Positions 45,939 to 57,400 of a stretch of DNA of 64,000 nucleotides are shown in pieces. Source of the DNA: Crateriforma conspicua (GTDB lineage: Bacteria > Planctomycetota > Planctomycetia > Pirellulales > Pirellulaceae). Under the pieces are notes generated by a model. That model was not told the origin of the DNA. It saw nothing but the letters and a program-made list of their open reading frames with translations, and did not search any database. Numbering within the stretch: position 1 is the stretch's first letter; each line of letters begins with the position of its first letter. The translations under genes were made by a program, and so were the position numbers. Location of the stretch: assembly GCF_007752935.1 (NCBI RefSeq), contig NZ_CP036319.1:4626001-4690000 (forward strand). Reading direction: 5' to 3'.

Positions 45939-46811
45939 TCAAGCTCGCTTTAAATGTTCCAGCGGCACGTAGTACCGCAGGTATCGCCCGCCGTCGGAGA
46001 AAGCTTCGCCCTTGGGGTCTTCCACCAAAACCGTCGCCCGCCGTGTGATTCGATTGATCCGCCCGACCAACCAGCGGTCCTGAAAACGGAATCGGACCGC
46101 ATCCCCCACCCGCAAATTGAACTTCCGTGCCGCACGTTCCTGTTGGGTGATCAAATCGTGCTGGTAATCGGTGTGAGCGAAATAGCGTCGTGCGATCGAT
46201 TGAAACCGGGCCTGGTCACAATTGCCGTCGTTCCAAATCAGCATCTCGGTCAAATGCACCAGCTCATGTTCGGCGATTCGCTGCATCGCTTCCAAGCGGT
46301 CGCGACACCGGCGGCCGGTGACTTCGACGGGCCGGTCGACGTCCCGAAAGGTTTGGAACAACAGGGTCGATGAAAGCACCATTTCAAACTTGCGAGGCCC
46401 GCGAATGCGATCGGTGGAGTAGTGCGTCACCATCTTTCCGGCGATCCGCGTCATCCGCTTGGACAGTCCAAAGGTCAAACCTTCCGCTTCGGCGTGCGGC
46501 AGCAATCGCCCGCCGAAAAACCGCTCGTCATACATCCGGATCATTCGCCTCAGGTCATCGACGTCGACCCGGCGAAAATTCGGACGATCGATGGTCCGGC
46601 TTAGCGACAACGTCAAGCGATGAATTTCGGCTTGGTTGAACAGAATATCCTTGGTTTCAAACCGTTGCCGGCTGACCAATTCGGCCAGCTTGGCCAACCG
46701 ATCCGGGTCACGTGGGGGAATGACGCTTGCTGACGCCTTGGCAACGCCGGCACTGGGACGAGCCAGGCCGTCGGCGTCTTTGGTGCGACGATTCGGTCGG
46801 AACGTGGTCAT
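45939..46811 (-). CDS. SprT-like zinc metalloprotease with C-terminal KOW/SH3-like segment
   Basis: The protein has 290 residues from the ATG at 46811. The active site is HELVH (His182, Glu183, His186), with the third ligand probably in the following Asn-Cys-rich turn or in the DYQHD region. Residues ~105-180 (DERFFGGRLLPHAEAEGLTFGLSKRM) match the start of the SprT fold. The last ~60 residues (LRVGDAVRFRFQDRWLVGRI) look like a small SH3/KOW-type module. SprT proteins cleave DNA-protein crosslinks in some bacteria; the role here is open. The frame continues upstream to 47315 but overlaps the divergent heparinase-like gene. Confidence 0.82.
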   Translation of the reverse strand: MTTFRPNRRTKDADGLARPSAGVAKASASVIPPRDPDRLAKLAELVSRQRFETKDILFNQAEIHRLTLSLSRTIDRPNFRRVDVDDLRRMIRMYDERFFGGRLLPHAEAEGLTFGLSKRMTRIAGKMVTHYSTDRIRGPRKFEMVLSSTLLFQTFRDVDRPVEVTGRRCRDRLEAMQRIAEHELVHLTEMLIWNDGNCDQARFQSIARRYFAHTDYQHDLITQQERAARKFNLRVGDAVRFRFQDRWLVGRINRITRRATVLVEDPKGEAFSDGGRYLRYYVPLEHLKRA

Positions 46812-47005
46812 CGACTTGGGGGCACTCCATCCCTGAAATACGGCTACGATGGTTTGGCCTGCACGTGAGCGGCCTTGCCCAAAGTTTGCCTTGAACGGGC
46901 CCGCTCGTTTTCCCGAACGGACCAAGCCATATCGACCCAAACAACTTGGCAAGACACTGCATCGGCAATGCCCCACCATCCTACCCGCCATCCCACACCA
47001 TCGCG

Positions 47006-49045
47006 ATGTCACTGCTTCCCACCTCGAATCGTCCCACTGGGATCTTTGATACCTCCATCGACGCCAGGATTTTTCGGCGATGCCGCCCGCTTGCGGTCGC
47101 CATGTTCGCCTGGCTGTTGCTGCTTCCCGGTTCACATCTGACATGGGCGGCCGGTCCCGGCGATGTCGACACAGCGTACCCGCCGGATGCATCGATCGAT
47201 CAAGTTCGCCAGCTGGTCGATTCCATCGATCCGGTTCATCCGCGTTTGTTTGCGGACGCGGAAGCGTTTTCGACGCTGAAGCGTTCGATCGCCGATGATC
47301 CGCTTCGCAAAACACTAGCCGACGCGGTCATCCGTCAAGCCGACTGGCTGGCCGATACACCGCCGGTCCGGCGTCAACTGGAAGGCCGGCGTTTGCTGGA
47401 CGTCTCGCGTACGGCGCTCAAACGAGTGTTGGTCTTGGCCACGGCCTATCAGATCACCGACAACGCCGCGTATGCCGACCGATGCGTCGTCGAGATGTTG
47501 GCCGCCGCCCGATTTACCGATTGGAATCCGTCGCACTTTCTGGACGTCGGTGAAATGACACTGGCACTGGCGATCGGCTATGACTGGTGTTTCGATGCGA
47601 TGACGGACGATCAACGTCAACAAATCCGTAACGCCATCGTCGAAAAAGGCGTCAGTTTGCCGTTTGAGACCAATCACAAAGGCTGGGTCCGCGCCAGCAA
47701 CAACTGGGGACAAGTCTGTCACGCCGGACTGACCGCGGGTGCACTGGCGGTCGCCGAAGATCATCCGGAACTGGCGGCCAAGACGGTCAAGAATGCGATC
47801 GACAATGTCACCCGGTCGATGCATGTCTTTGCACCGGAGGGTTGCTATCCCGAAGGTCCCGGATACTGGGCCTACGGCACCGGATTCAACGTCGTCTTGA
47901 TCGATGCACTGGAAACCGCCCTGGGCACCGACTTTGGTCTCAGCCATTGCCCGGGCTTCGACAAAACGGGCGGCTACCTGACCATGGTCACCGGCCCCAG
48001 CGGCGAAACCTTCAACTATGCCGACGGCGGTTCGGGTCGGTCGCCACAGTCGTGTCTGTTTTGGTTCGCCAGCCGGTTCGACCAGCCCGCTTGGCTGATG
48101 GGCGAAACGCAGCGCATCCAAAGTTACGCCGAATCCGTCACCCCACGGTCGGCCGCAAGCAGTTCCAACCGATTGCTGCCGCTGGCACTGATTTGGCAGG
48201 ACGATACCAGTCCCGGTAACCCGGCGGATTCGCTGCCGTTGAATTGGAATCCGGGTGGTGATGTGCCCATCACTGTTCACCGCAGTTCTTGGGATCCACA
48301 GCGACAAACCTTCCTGGGCATCAAAGCCGGTTCACCATCGGCCAACCACGGCAACATGGACGTCGGTTCGTTCGTGCTGGATGCCGATACCATCCGCTGG
48401 GCCGTTGATTTGGGTGCCGAAGGCTATCACGGCATCGAATCTCGCGGCATGAATCTGTGGGACCGCAGCCAAAACAGCGACCGATGGACGATCTTTCGCC
48501 AGTCCAACGCGGGGCACAACACGCTGGTGATCAACGGGCAACTGCAACGTGCGAAAGGATTCGGAACGATTGCCAAATTCGATGCCAAGTCGGCGACGAC
48601 CATCGTCGACATGAGCGACGTTTATGCCGGGCAAGCTGAATCCGTCCGCCGAGGCTTTCGCATGCTGGACGACGGCAGCGTGATCATTCGCGATGAACTG
48701 TCGGGCCTGAAACCCGGCGACACCGTCCGGTGGGGCATGATCACAAAAGCCGAAAAGGCCGATGCCGATTCAACCGGCCGTGAAATGCTGCTTCGACAAG
48801 ACGGCCAATCGCTACGTTTAACGGTCGACGGGCCCGACGATGCGCCGTGGCAGGTCATCGACACCGCGACACCACGAAGCGAATTTGATTCGCCCAACCG
48901 TGGCACGTCGATGGTCGCGTTTGAATCGGCCGCCGGGGATGACGGTACGCTGGCTTGGACGGTGCACCTGGCCCCCGGTTCGACCGGCAACGACCAGACC
49001 GGGCAGGGCCAGCGTCGTCAAACAAGTCCACTGGATCGCTGGTGA
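47006..49045 (+). CDS. Heparinase II/III-like polysaccharide lyase family protein, exported
   Basis: The protein has about 679 residues from the ATG at 47006. A hydrophobic signal segment (MFAWLLLLPGSHLTWAAG) begins near residue 33. Residues ~60-390 form an alpha/alpha-barrel-like region (HPRLFADAEAF, ASNNWGQVCHAGLTAGAL, YPEGPGYWAYGTGF). The C-terminal half (~430-670) is beta-rich with the heparinase II/III motif NHGNMDVGSFVLD. By family it depolymerises acidic polysaccharides such as alginate, heparin or oligo-uronides. No sulfatase or other polysaccharide gene is next to it. Confidence 0.85.
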   Translation: MSLLPTSNRPTGIFDTSIDARIFRRCRPLAVAMFAWLLLLPGSHLTWAAGPGDVDTAYPPDASIDQVRQLVDSIDPVHPRLFADAEAFSTLKRSIADDPLRKTLADAVIRQADWLADTPPVRRQLEGRRLLDVSRTALKRVLVLATAYQITDNAAYADRCVVEMLAAARFTDWNPSHFLDVGEMTLALAIGYDWCFDAMTDDQRQQIRNAIVEKGVSLPFETNHKGWVRASNNWGQVCHAGLTAGALAVAEDHPELAAKTVKNAIDNVTRSMHVFAPEGCYPEGPGYWAYGTGFNVVLIDALETALGTDFGLSHCPGFDKTGGYLTMVTGPSGETFNYADGGSGRSPQSCLFWFASRFDQPAWLMGETQRIQSYAESVTPRSAASSSNRLLPLALIWQDDTSPGNPADSLPLNWNPGGDVPITVHRSSWDPQRQTFLGIKAGSPSANHGNMDVGSFVLDADTIRWAVDLGAEGYHGIESRGMNLWDRSQNSDRWTIFRQSNAGHNTLVINGQLQRAKGFGTIAKFDAKSATTIVDMSDVYAGQAESVRRGFRMLDDGSVIIRDELSGLKPGDTVRWGMITKAEKADADSTGREMLLRQDGQSLRLTVDGPDDAPWQVIDTATPRSEFDSPNRGTSMVAFESAAGDDGTLAWTVHLAPGSTGNDQTGQGQRRQTSPLDRW

Positions 49046-49084
49046 TCGCACAAGGCTTAATGACGTTAACTCGGCGGCAACGTG

Positions 49085-50521
49085 TCAGACGGTCGCCGGC
49101 GACGGCTGGACCAGCAACTGATCGACTTCGTTGCTGACAATGACGCCGTAGTTGATCGCGCCCAACCAACCGCTCATGATGATTCCAACGCTGCCGGCGT
49201 GGAACATACCGCGGACCTGTTGCGGCAGTGCGCGGCTGACCCCCAGGCCTTCGAACTTGGTCCCGAAACTGGCGCCCGTCTCGTGGCGGGTGTAATGTTG
49301 GAACGTCCGCGGCGTGGCGGCTTCGGCGTGGTCGATCTTTTCACGGATGCCGGGCAAGTAACGGTCCAGCGCGTCGATGGTGGTTTCCACCAAGTCTTTC
49401 TTGCTGGCCTCGTATTCAGCTTCATCCAGGTTCGCCCAGTCTGACCAATTGGCGTTAGTGCTGCTGACGACCGCGAAACGTTTCTTTTCTTTTTGCGGCC
49501 GAGTCTTTGGATAGTAAAAACTGAACGTGCGGCTGGTGATGTCACGCGACAGCAACAGGTCGGTTCGAAATTCCTCGGCCGTGCTGGTGAAGAACAGATC
49601 ACCGGAGGATTCGTCGATCGTTTCGCCCTCCTTCAGCGCCATGTAGACCTGGGTGCTGCTGTTGTTCAGCCGCACATCGCGAGCGTCCTGGACGAACTGC
49701 GGATCCAAATGGTCTTCGCCCACCATCTTCAGCACGGTGGTCTTCAGGTTGGCGTTGCTGACCACGGCGCGGCAACCGATCCGGCGTCCGTTGACTTCCA
49801 CGCCGGTGACGCGTCCGCCATCGACCACCACCCGATCGACGCCACAGTTGATCGCAATGTCCACACCGTTTTTGATCAGCTCCTTCTTCATGCGGCCGAC
49901 CAAATCGTCGGTGCCGCCTTCGTAAATGAAGACGCCCTTGGACATGAAATTGCTGAACACGATGCCGTAGGTGATCGCGGGATCCTCCAGCGTCGAACCG
50001 TTGGCATAGGTGATCGGTTCCATCAGCAGACGGACCACATCACTGCGGCCGGGAAAGAAACGATCGAACAGTTGCTTGGTCGTGGTCGTTTGGTCGTCGT
50101 AGAAGTTCATCCCACGGGCGGTATCGAAAAAGTCGACCACGGTTTGGTGTTCGATGCCGAACCGGGTCGTCAATAACCGCGTGAAGTCTTCGCGATTAAA
50201 GGTCGTCGTCAGTGAAAACTGAGGATTGTCGAAACGAATGTTCTTCAGCTGGACGATGCGATCGGCGATGTCGCGGTTCCAGTACCGGCGACACGACTTG
50301 ATCATCCCGTGCGGGAACCCGTGCAGCGAGATGTCAAACACGTGGCCACCGGGGCGCAGAAACCACGTCGCCAGCCCGCCCAATTTGTAGTGCTGTTCCA
50401 GCAGCAAGACACGATGACCGGCCCGCCCCAAGATATTGGCGCTGGTCATTCCGGCCAATCCACTGCCGATCACGATGACGTCATACTGCTCCGCGGCGTT
50501 TTTTAGGAAGTCTTTTGGCAA
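49085..50521 (-). CDS. CrtI/phytoene-desaturase-like FAD-dependent oxidoreductase
   Basis: The 478-residue protein opens with a dinucleotide-binding motif ([17 protein letters not shown], residues ~14-30) and an LGG-ATW segment, as in carotenoid desaturases/isomerases and retinol saturases. The C-terminus carries the second FAD motif ([18 protein letters not shown]). It oxidises or isomerises a lipid-like substrate, possibly a carotenoid; the real substrate is unknown. The start is TTG at 50521. It converges with the heparinase-like gene 39 nt away. Confidence 0.88.
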   Translation of the reverse strand: MPKDFLKNAAEQYDVIVIGSGLAGMTSANILGRAGHRVLLLEQHYKLGGLATWFLRPGGHVFDISLHGFPHGMIKSCRRYWNRDIADRIVQLKNIRFDNPQFSLTTTFNREDFTRLLTTRFGIEHQTVVDFFDTARGMNFYDDQTTTTKQLFDRFFPGRSDVVRLLMEPITYANGSTLEDPAITYGIVFSNFMSKGVFIYEGGTDDLVGRMKKELIKNGVDIAINCGVDRVVVDGGRVTGVEVNGRRIGCRAVVSNANLKTTVLKMVGEDHLDPQFVQDARDVRLNNSSTQVYMALKEGETIDESSGDLFFTSTAEEFRTDLLLSRDITSRTFSFYYPKTRPQKEKKRFAVVSSTNANWSDWANLDEAEYEASKKDLVETTIDALDRYLPGIREKIDHAEAATPRTFQHYTRHETGASFGTKFEGLGVSRALPQQVRGMFHAGSVGIIMSGWLGAINYGVIVSNEVDQLLVQPSPATV

Positions 50522-50829
50522 GGCTGCTGGAAGTGGCTAGTGGTTGGAAGTGCTCGTCTCTCGATCGGTCTGGCAAGGTAGCATAAATCAACGACCACCC
50601 CAATTGTCCCGGGGGTGTACAGCGAAATGACCAGCGGCGGTCATTGGAAATTGGTCGGCACACACCCACGTGATCGACCGGCCCACCCGCCCGGCAGCAC
50701 GCCGGGCGCATTCAACAAGACCGATCGAAACTTGGTGGCAACGCGTCACGCCCCATAGCCGCCCGTAGACCAATGGTCGAATGCAGCCGTGATCAAGCTG
50801 CGTATGACGCAGTCACGCTGGAGAAGAAC
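50522..50829. other. Intergenic region without visible elements
   Basis: Upstream of the CrtI-like gene. I find no promoter consensus or coding region I would defend. Confidence 0.4.
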
Positions 50830-51402
50830 TCACTCAAGTTGCAAGATCTCTTCGATCGTCAACTCGGCTCGCCACGCCCGCATCCATCGCCGGATCGTTG
50901 ATGCCGGTACCCGATGCGTCCTTCGCGTCGCCTCGGAGAGCTTTTCCGCCCATTGGTCGAACAGCGTTTCATCGACGTATTGCTTGTACTTCAAGAGGAC
51001 ACGCAATTCTTGCCACCACGGTGAATCAGGCTCGGCCAACTTGATCTGGTAACCACTTTCAGCGGCCAGGATAGCGTACCGCTGAGTTTCCGCATTCAAT
51101 CCGTTGCCGCGATCCACCACGATGGGTGAAGCCCGCTGGCGGATTGCTGAACGAAAGCGATCAAAATTCCAGTCTCGAGCCGTTTGCATAAACTCCGCGT
51201 CATAGTCGTAGTGTCCAGGATCGTCACCAACTTGGGTGTAAAAGTACTGATCCGTTTCCAGGACGACGCCACCATCTCCCGCCAAACGCCACGCCCGGTG
51301 ACTCTTTCCGCAACCCGGTAACCCGCGCATCAGGTAAACGATGCGCGAGCGATCACCTGGATCGTCCGAAGAGTCACTCGCTGGCGTTGGGGAATGGCTC
51401 AA
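50830..51402 (-). CDS. P-loop kinase-like protein (N4BP2/polynucleotide-kinase type)
   Basis: The 190-residue protein has a Walker A motif, GLPGCGKS at residues 27-34, in a YLMRGLPGCGKSHRAW context typical of small P-loop kinases related to the N4BP2 and zeta-toxin families. A downstream VVDRGNG segment may be the catalytic or Walker B region. It could phosphorylate a nucleic acid 5' end or a small molecule; the substrate is not readable. It begins 10 nt after the stop of the giant surface-protein gene on the same strand. The start is the ATG at 51402. Confidence 0.75.
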   Translation of the reverse strand: MSHSPTPASDSSDDPGDRSRIVYLMRGLPGCGKSHRAWRLAGDGGVVLETDQYFYTQVGDDPGHYDYDAEFMQTARDWNFDRFRSAIRQRASPIVVDRGNGLNAETQRYAILAAESGYQIKLAEPDSPWWQELRVLLKYKQYVDETLFDQWAEKLSEATRRTHRVPASTIRRWMRAWRAELTIEEILQLE

Positions 51403-51412
51403 TCCATCTCTC

Positions 51413-54400
51413 TCATTGCTTCAACTTGTCATTTCCAAATCCGATCAAGAGGTCGACTCCCTTCTCCCCTTTCATGTCATCCTTATCGCCGTCGTCCGAT
51501 AGAAGGCCCAGCGAGGAGGGTGCGGTGCTTTGGTCAGCCGCCCAATCCGTCAGCGCTGCATCCAGTGCGGCGATGTCCTCGGAGTTGCTCGCCAAACCGC
51601 CGATCAGCAAGTCATTGTCGCGACCGCCCTTGAGCTTGTCTTTGTCATCTCCTCCGATCAGGATGTCGAGCCCGTCGCGGCCGTAGAGGCTATCGCGTCC
51701 GGTGCCCCCGGAAAGCACGTCGTTGCCGTCACCGCCATCCAGTTTGTCTTTCCCTGAACCACCGAGAATGATATCCCGTCCGGCTCCTCCGGTGAGCTTA
51801 TCATTGCCGCCGTTCCCTTCGATGAGGGACGACTCATACCAGGCATCTCCACCACCATCCGAACCGCCGTCTGATCCACCATCGGACCCGCCATTCAACG
51901 ATGCGTGGTCGTTTCCTTCGCAAAGGACGATGTGAACGGTTTGGATGTCGGCCGGGTCAAAGTAGAAGATATCGGCCCCGCCGTCGGAACCACCGTCGCT
52001 TCCGCCATCGGAGCCACCGTCGCTACCTTGAAGATTCAGGTTGGCAATGACTTTGACGCGGGGTTCATTACCCGGTCCGTCATCACCGCCATCGCTGCCC
52101 CCATCGGACCCGCCATCGCTGCCGCCTCCGATCAGCCGGGCACTGACGATGTCTTTGCCCGATGAGCCGATGATCTGAAGCTGGTCCGTATTCGGATCAA
52201 CACGGACACCGCTGACCCACATTTCGGTAGACGAGTCAGAGTCCGAACCTCCATCGTCATCAACGACGGTCACGGTAACCGTAAAGATTCCACCGGTCGC
52301 GTACACGTGATCCGCAGCGAATTCGCGAGGATCTCCAGCGGCGATCTCGATGACCGATCGATCATCTGCAGAATTAGACGCGTCATCCGCAATCTCACCC
52401 CAGTCGATGATGACCGTATGAGAATCGACCGGACTGGGATCCGTAAATGATCCACTGATCGTAAGCGCATCATCCGGCGTCGCCTTATTCGACTGAGTCC
52501 CGAACGTGATCGGATCCACCGTCAAAATGGGATCAGAATTGGCTACGGAAACGTCAATCGTCGAGACCGTGTCGGCAGTCAAGACCGCCACCGTGGGGTC
52601 AGAGCTCGTGGGGGCACTCTCGGTGGACATTGCCGTCACGGTCAACGTGAAGGATGCGTCATCCGGAACCAGAATGGAAAGTCCACTGAGCTCCGCGGGC
52701 GTCAACGTCCAATTCCCACCACCGTTATCCGTGCCGTTGTTCAACAAGCTACCGACCAAAACTCCCGAGACATAAATGAGCAGGCTCTCCGATCCGTCGG
52801 TGTCGACAAGGCTCGACGCGATGGTCAGCGGGATGGGAACATTTTCTGTTCCGCTTGCCGTGGGAACCACCGAAAGACTCGGCCCGTCGGCCACGGCGTC
52901 GACTTGAACGTCAATCGTCGCGATCGTGTTGGCGCTGAGCGAGGCAACCGTCGTGTCGGTGCTGGTTGGAGCGGTTTCGGTCGACGTGGCTGTCACACTC
53001 AATTGGAATTCACCGTCGTCGTGAAGCGGCGGCAAAATAGTAATGTCGCCGAGTGACCAGCCGGTCACGTCGATCGCGGAACCAGTCGAAACGACTGTGT
53101 TGGAGCCATCGCTGAGCGTCGCACCGGCGGGTGCACCACTGACCGAGACCGTCAGCGATTCACTGCCGTCGGTATCGACCAGAGCACTGCTGATGCCGAG
53201 GTTCACCGCGGTGTCTTCGTTGGTGACCACGCTGTTGTTGACCGACAGCGTGGGAGCGTCGGCCACGGCATCGACTTGAACGGCGATCGTCGCGATCGTG
53301 TTGGCGCTGAGCGAGGCAACCGTCGTGTCGGTGCTGGTTGGAGCGGTTTCGGTCGACGTGGCTGTCACACTCAATTGGAATTCACCGTCGTCGTGAAGCG
53401 GCGGCAAAATAGTAATGTCGCCGAGTGACCAGCCGGTCACGTCGATCGCGGAACCAGTCGAAACGACTGTGTTGGAGCCATCGCTGAGCGTCACACCGGC
53501 GGGTGCACCACTGACCGAGACCGTCAGCGATTCACTGCCGTCGGTATCGACCAGAGCACTGCTGATGCCGAGGTTCACCGCGGTGTCTTCGTTGGTGACC
53601 ACGCTGTTGTTGACCGACAGCGTGGGAGCGTCGGCCACGGCATCGACTTGAACGGCGATCGTCGCGATCGTGTTGGCGCTGAGCGAGGCAACCGTCGTGT
53701 CGGTGCTGGTTGGAGCGGTTTCGGTCGACGTGGCTGTCACACTCAATTGGAATTCACCGTCGTCGTGAAGCGGCGGCAAAATAGTAATGTCGCCGAGTGA
53801 CCAGCCGGTCACGTCGATCGCGGAACCAGTCGAAACGACTGTGTTGGAGCCATCGCTGAGCGTCGCACCGGCGGGTGCACCACTGACCGAGACCGTCAGC
53901 GATTCACTGCCGTCGGTATCGACCAGCGCACTGCTGATGCCGAGGTTCACCGCGGTGTCTTCGTTGGTGACCACGCTGTTGTTGACCGACAGCGTGGGAG
54001 CGTCGGCCACGGCATCGACTTGAACGGCGATCGTCGCGATCGTGTTGGCGCTGAGCGAGGCAACCGTCGTGTCGGTGCTGGTTGGAGCGGTTTCGGTCGA
54101 CGTGGCTGTCACACTCAATTGGAATTCACCGTCGTCGTGAAGCGGCGGCAAAATAGTAATGTCGCCGAGTGACCAGCCGGTCACGTCGATCGCGGAACCA
54201 GTCGAAACGACTGTGTTGGAGCCATCGCTGAGCGTCACACCGGCGGGTGCACCACTGACCGAGACCGTCAGCGATTCACTGCCGTCGGTATCGACCAGAG
54301 CACTGCTGATGCCGAGGTTCACCGCGGTGTCTTCGTTGGTGACCACGCTGTTGTTGACCGACAGCGTGGGAGCGTCGGCCACGGCATCGACTTGAACGGC

Positions 54401-57400
54401 GATCGTCGCGATCGTGTTGGCGCTGAGCGAGGCAACCGTCGTGTCGGTGCTGGTTGGAGCGGTTTCGGTCGACGTGGCTGTCACACTCAATTGGAATTCA
54501 CCGTCGTCGTGAAGCGGCGGCAAAATAGTAATGTCGCCGAGTGACCAGCCGGTCACGTCGATCGCGGAACCAGTCGAAACGACTGTGTTGGAGCCATCGC
54601 TGAGCGTCACACCGGCGGGTGCACCACTGACCGAGACCGTCAGCGATTCACTGCCGTCGGTATCGACCAGAGCACTGCTGATGCCGAGGTTCACCGCGGT
54701 GTCTTCGTTGGTGACCACGCTGTTGTTGACCGACAGCGTGGGAGCGTCGGCCACGGCGTCGACTTGAACGTCAATCATGGCGATCGTGGTTGCCGAATCA
54801 CCGCTCGACCTCACTTCAAAGGCTCCGATAACCCTGTTTCTTTCCCTCGTATAGGTCGGAAGCCCGTCGTCGTCACTAAAAAACTGCTTCACAAAGTAGC
54901 CGCTCGGGTCGCTTGAGTTTCCGTATACGGCTGTTCCATTGCAGCTTGAATCCGAAGCAAACGCGCCACCCGGGTTCGAGAAGCGAATGATCAATCCGCC
55001 ACCGGCGAAGCTGAATGCAGACTCGAACGTGAACTCCAGTTCGAAGTTGCCTTCAATCGAGTCCCCCAGGGGACTGGTGGCCGTTTGCGTGTTGCTGATG
55101 ACCTTTGTGTAGGGGCCATCCGGCGCATCCCCGCCATTGACGGTCGTCGGAACGAGTTCAATGTCATACTGAACCGGAACGTCATTCGGGACGTGCATGT
55201 CGAAGGCCAAGATGTCGCCTGGACTAGCATTGAACGCGGGAATGTTTTGGTAAACCCAACCGCTAAACGGTCCGAACGCAACGCTTTCGCCGAGTGGAAT
55301 GCAGTTTCCGCCCAGCGGATCAGTCGGGAAGATGGTCACATTATTCGAAGAAGTTGAAGCTGATTCGGTTGCCGTGGCCGCCACCTGAAGTTGAATTTCA
55401 CCGTCGCTGTGCAGTGGTGGGGTGATGGTCAAGTTGGAGCGTGACCAGGCAGAGATCTCTACGGAATCACTCGATGCGGTTGCGGTGAATAAATTCACAC
55501 CATCGCTTAGCACTGCGCCGTCAGGAATTCCGCTGACGGTGACTGTGAGCATCTCGGAACCATCGGTATCAATCAGTTGCGGATCAATCGTCAGGGGAAT
55601 CGCCGTGTCTTCATTGCCGACAGAGTCGTCGACATTCAGTGTCGGTGCATCGACAACGGGGGTGACATTGACGGTCATGGTGTAATCGAGCACCGAAAAC
55701 TCTTCACCATCATTGACTTGAAAGTCGAACGTGGCGTAGGGACTGCCGCTTTCATGGCTAAAAGGCTCGAATCCCAGTCTTCCAGCATCGATGTCGGAAA
55801 TGCTGACGGTGTCGCCGGAAGCCAACGATTCACCATCGTTGACATTGTTGTCGTTTAAATCCAAGTACAAGGAGCCCAACGCGGGCAGCGAAGTGAATTT
55901 GACCGCCTGCAACGTATCGCCCGCATCGGGGTCGTCAAAGTTAAAGTCACCTGCCGCGAACGTGTACGTCGTGTCTTCGAGAGTCGTGACATGTCCGTCC
56001 CCGGCGGTGGGTGGATCGTTCAGGTTGACGCTAACTTCGAACGTCTCCGTGGCTGTTCCTAAATCGTCGTCCTCAAGGACGACGGTGACGATGAAAATGC
56101 CTTCGCTCGTGTAAGTATGATTGAGTTCGAACGAACGCTGGCCGTTCGGCGAGACCTCGAATACCTGTTCAAACGTCGGACCGAAGGAACCATCGCCCCA
56201 ATTCACGGTCACCGTATGCACATCAAGCGTACCTGGGTCGGTGAAGTCTACCGTCACCCCGTACCCACCTGCTTCCGATGGCAACAGCGTTGCGTCGGAA
56301 ATGGGGGCGTCAAACGTTGGACTGACATTATTCACTAACGCAACCAAGCTAGAAAATGGAATATCTCCACCATGCGGCTGATTGAGCCCCGTTTCACCGA
56401 CGATTGTTGTATTCAGAGTACCTAAATCGACTTCGTACAGTTCAGCCCCTGGAATATAGTTCGTAGCGAAAAGCCTATCAGTTGCGTCGAACATCAGTCC
56501 CATCACAGATCCAGATTGGACTCCAGAATAAGCACCTAGACTCGTGGCAACTGCGTTAGAAGTGTCAACCAACCAAATTTGGTTGTTAACGGTCGCGTAC
56601 AGATTGTCAGATGAATCGAACGCGATATCCATCGTACTTGTGATTCCGGTATCACCAATTAGCGTTCCTGCCCCGGTCGACTTGTTGATGCCATAGAGCC
56701 TACCGGACAACGCCAATCCGTACATGGCTCCATTGCTGTCGATCTCGATCGCGTACATGTTTTCCGGAAGCGAGCCGATAGCTGTAGCCGTCCCACTGTT
56801 GATGTCGACGGCCCCGAGCATATTCGAATTCAGAGTCGCGTACAGCGTTCCATCGAGATCGAAGGCATTTCCAAATGTGCCACCGATGCCAAATGCTCCA
56901 ATGTCGTTTCCAGTGCCATTGTCAGGATTGATAGCACCAAGTCGGGAGCCTTGATGGGTCGTGAAAATCTGCGGTAGCAAGCTGGTAGAACTCCCGTTGA
57001 CTAAACCGCCATCATCATCCTGAACGATGACGTTCAAGATGTAACTATCCGAAGCTGTTCCGTTGCCGGGCGAATCTCCATCATCCAGGTATTGATGCTC
57101 GATAGTGAACTGGCCGGTTACGGCATTGTACGTGACGCCGGAAGGCAGCGGCGTGGTGAGCTCGATCGAATCGGTGTTGCCGTCGCCCCAGTTGACACCG
57201 ATGGTGAAGATGTCGTTGGGACCGTCGTCGGAGATTGTGCCGCTGAGCACGACCGTTCCGTTCTCATCGATGGAACCGGGAGTGACAGCAACAGCGGCGA
57301 CGCTCGGCGGCAAGTTATTGACCGTTACCGTAGCGACCGACGAGTCGATCAAACTCGGCTGATCATCATCGGCGACGGTCACGACAATGTCATAATCGTG

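Noticed and set aside
46812..47315. Long N-terminal extension of the SprT-like protein
   Set aside because: It overlaps the divergent heparinase-like gene and lacks any domain.
53043..54767. Five similar small plus-strand frames of 78 codons
   Set aside because: They are the opposite-strand shadow of the 372-bp repeats in the giant gene.
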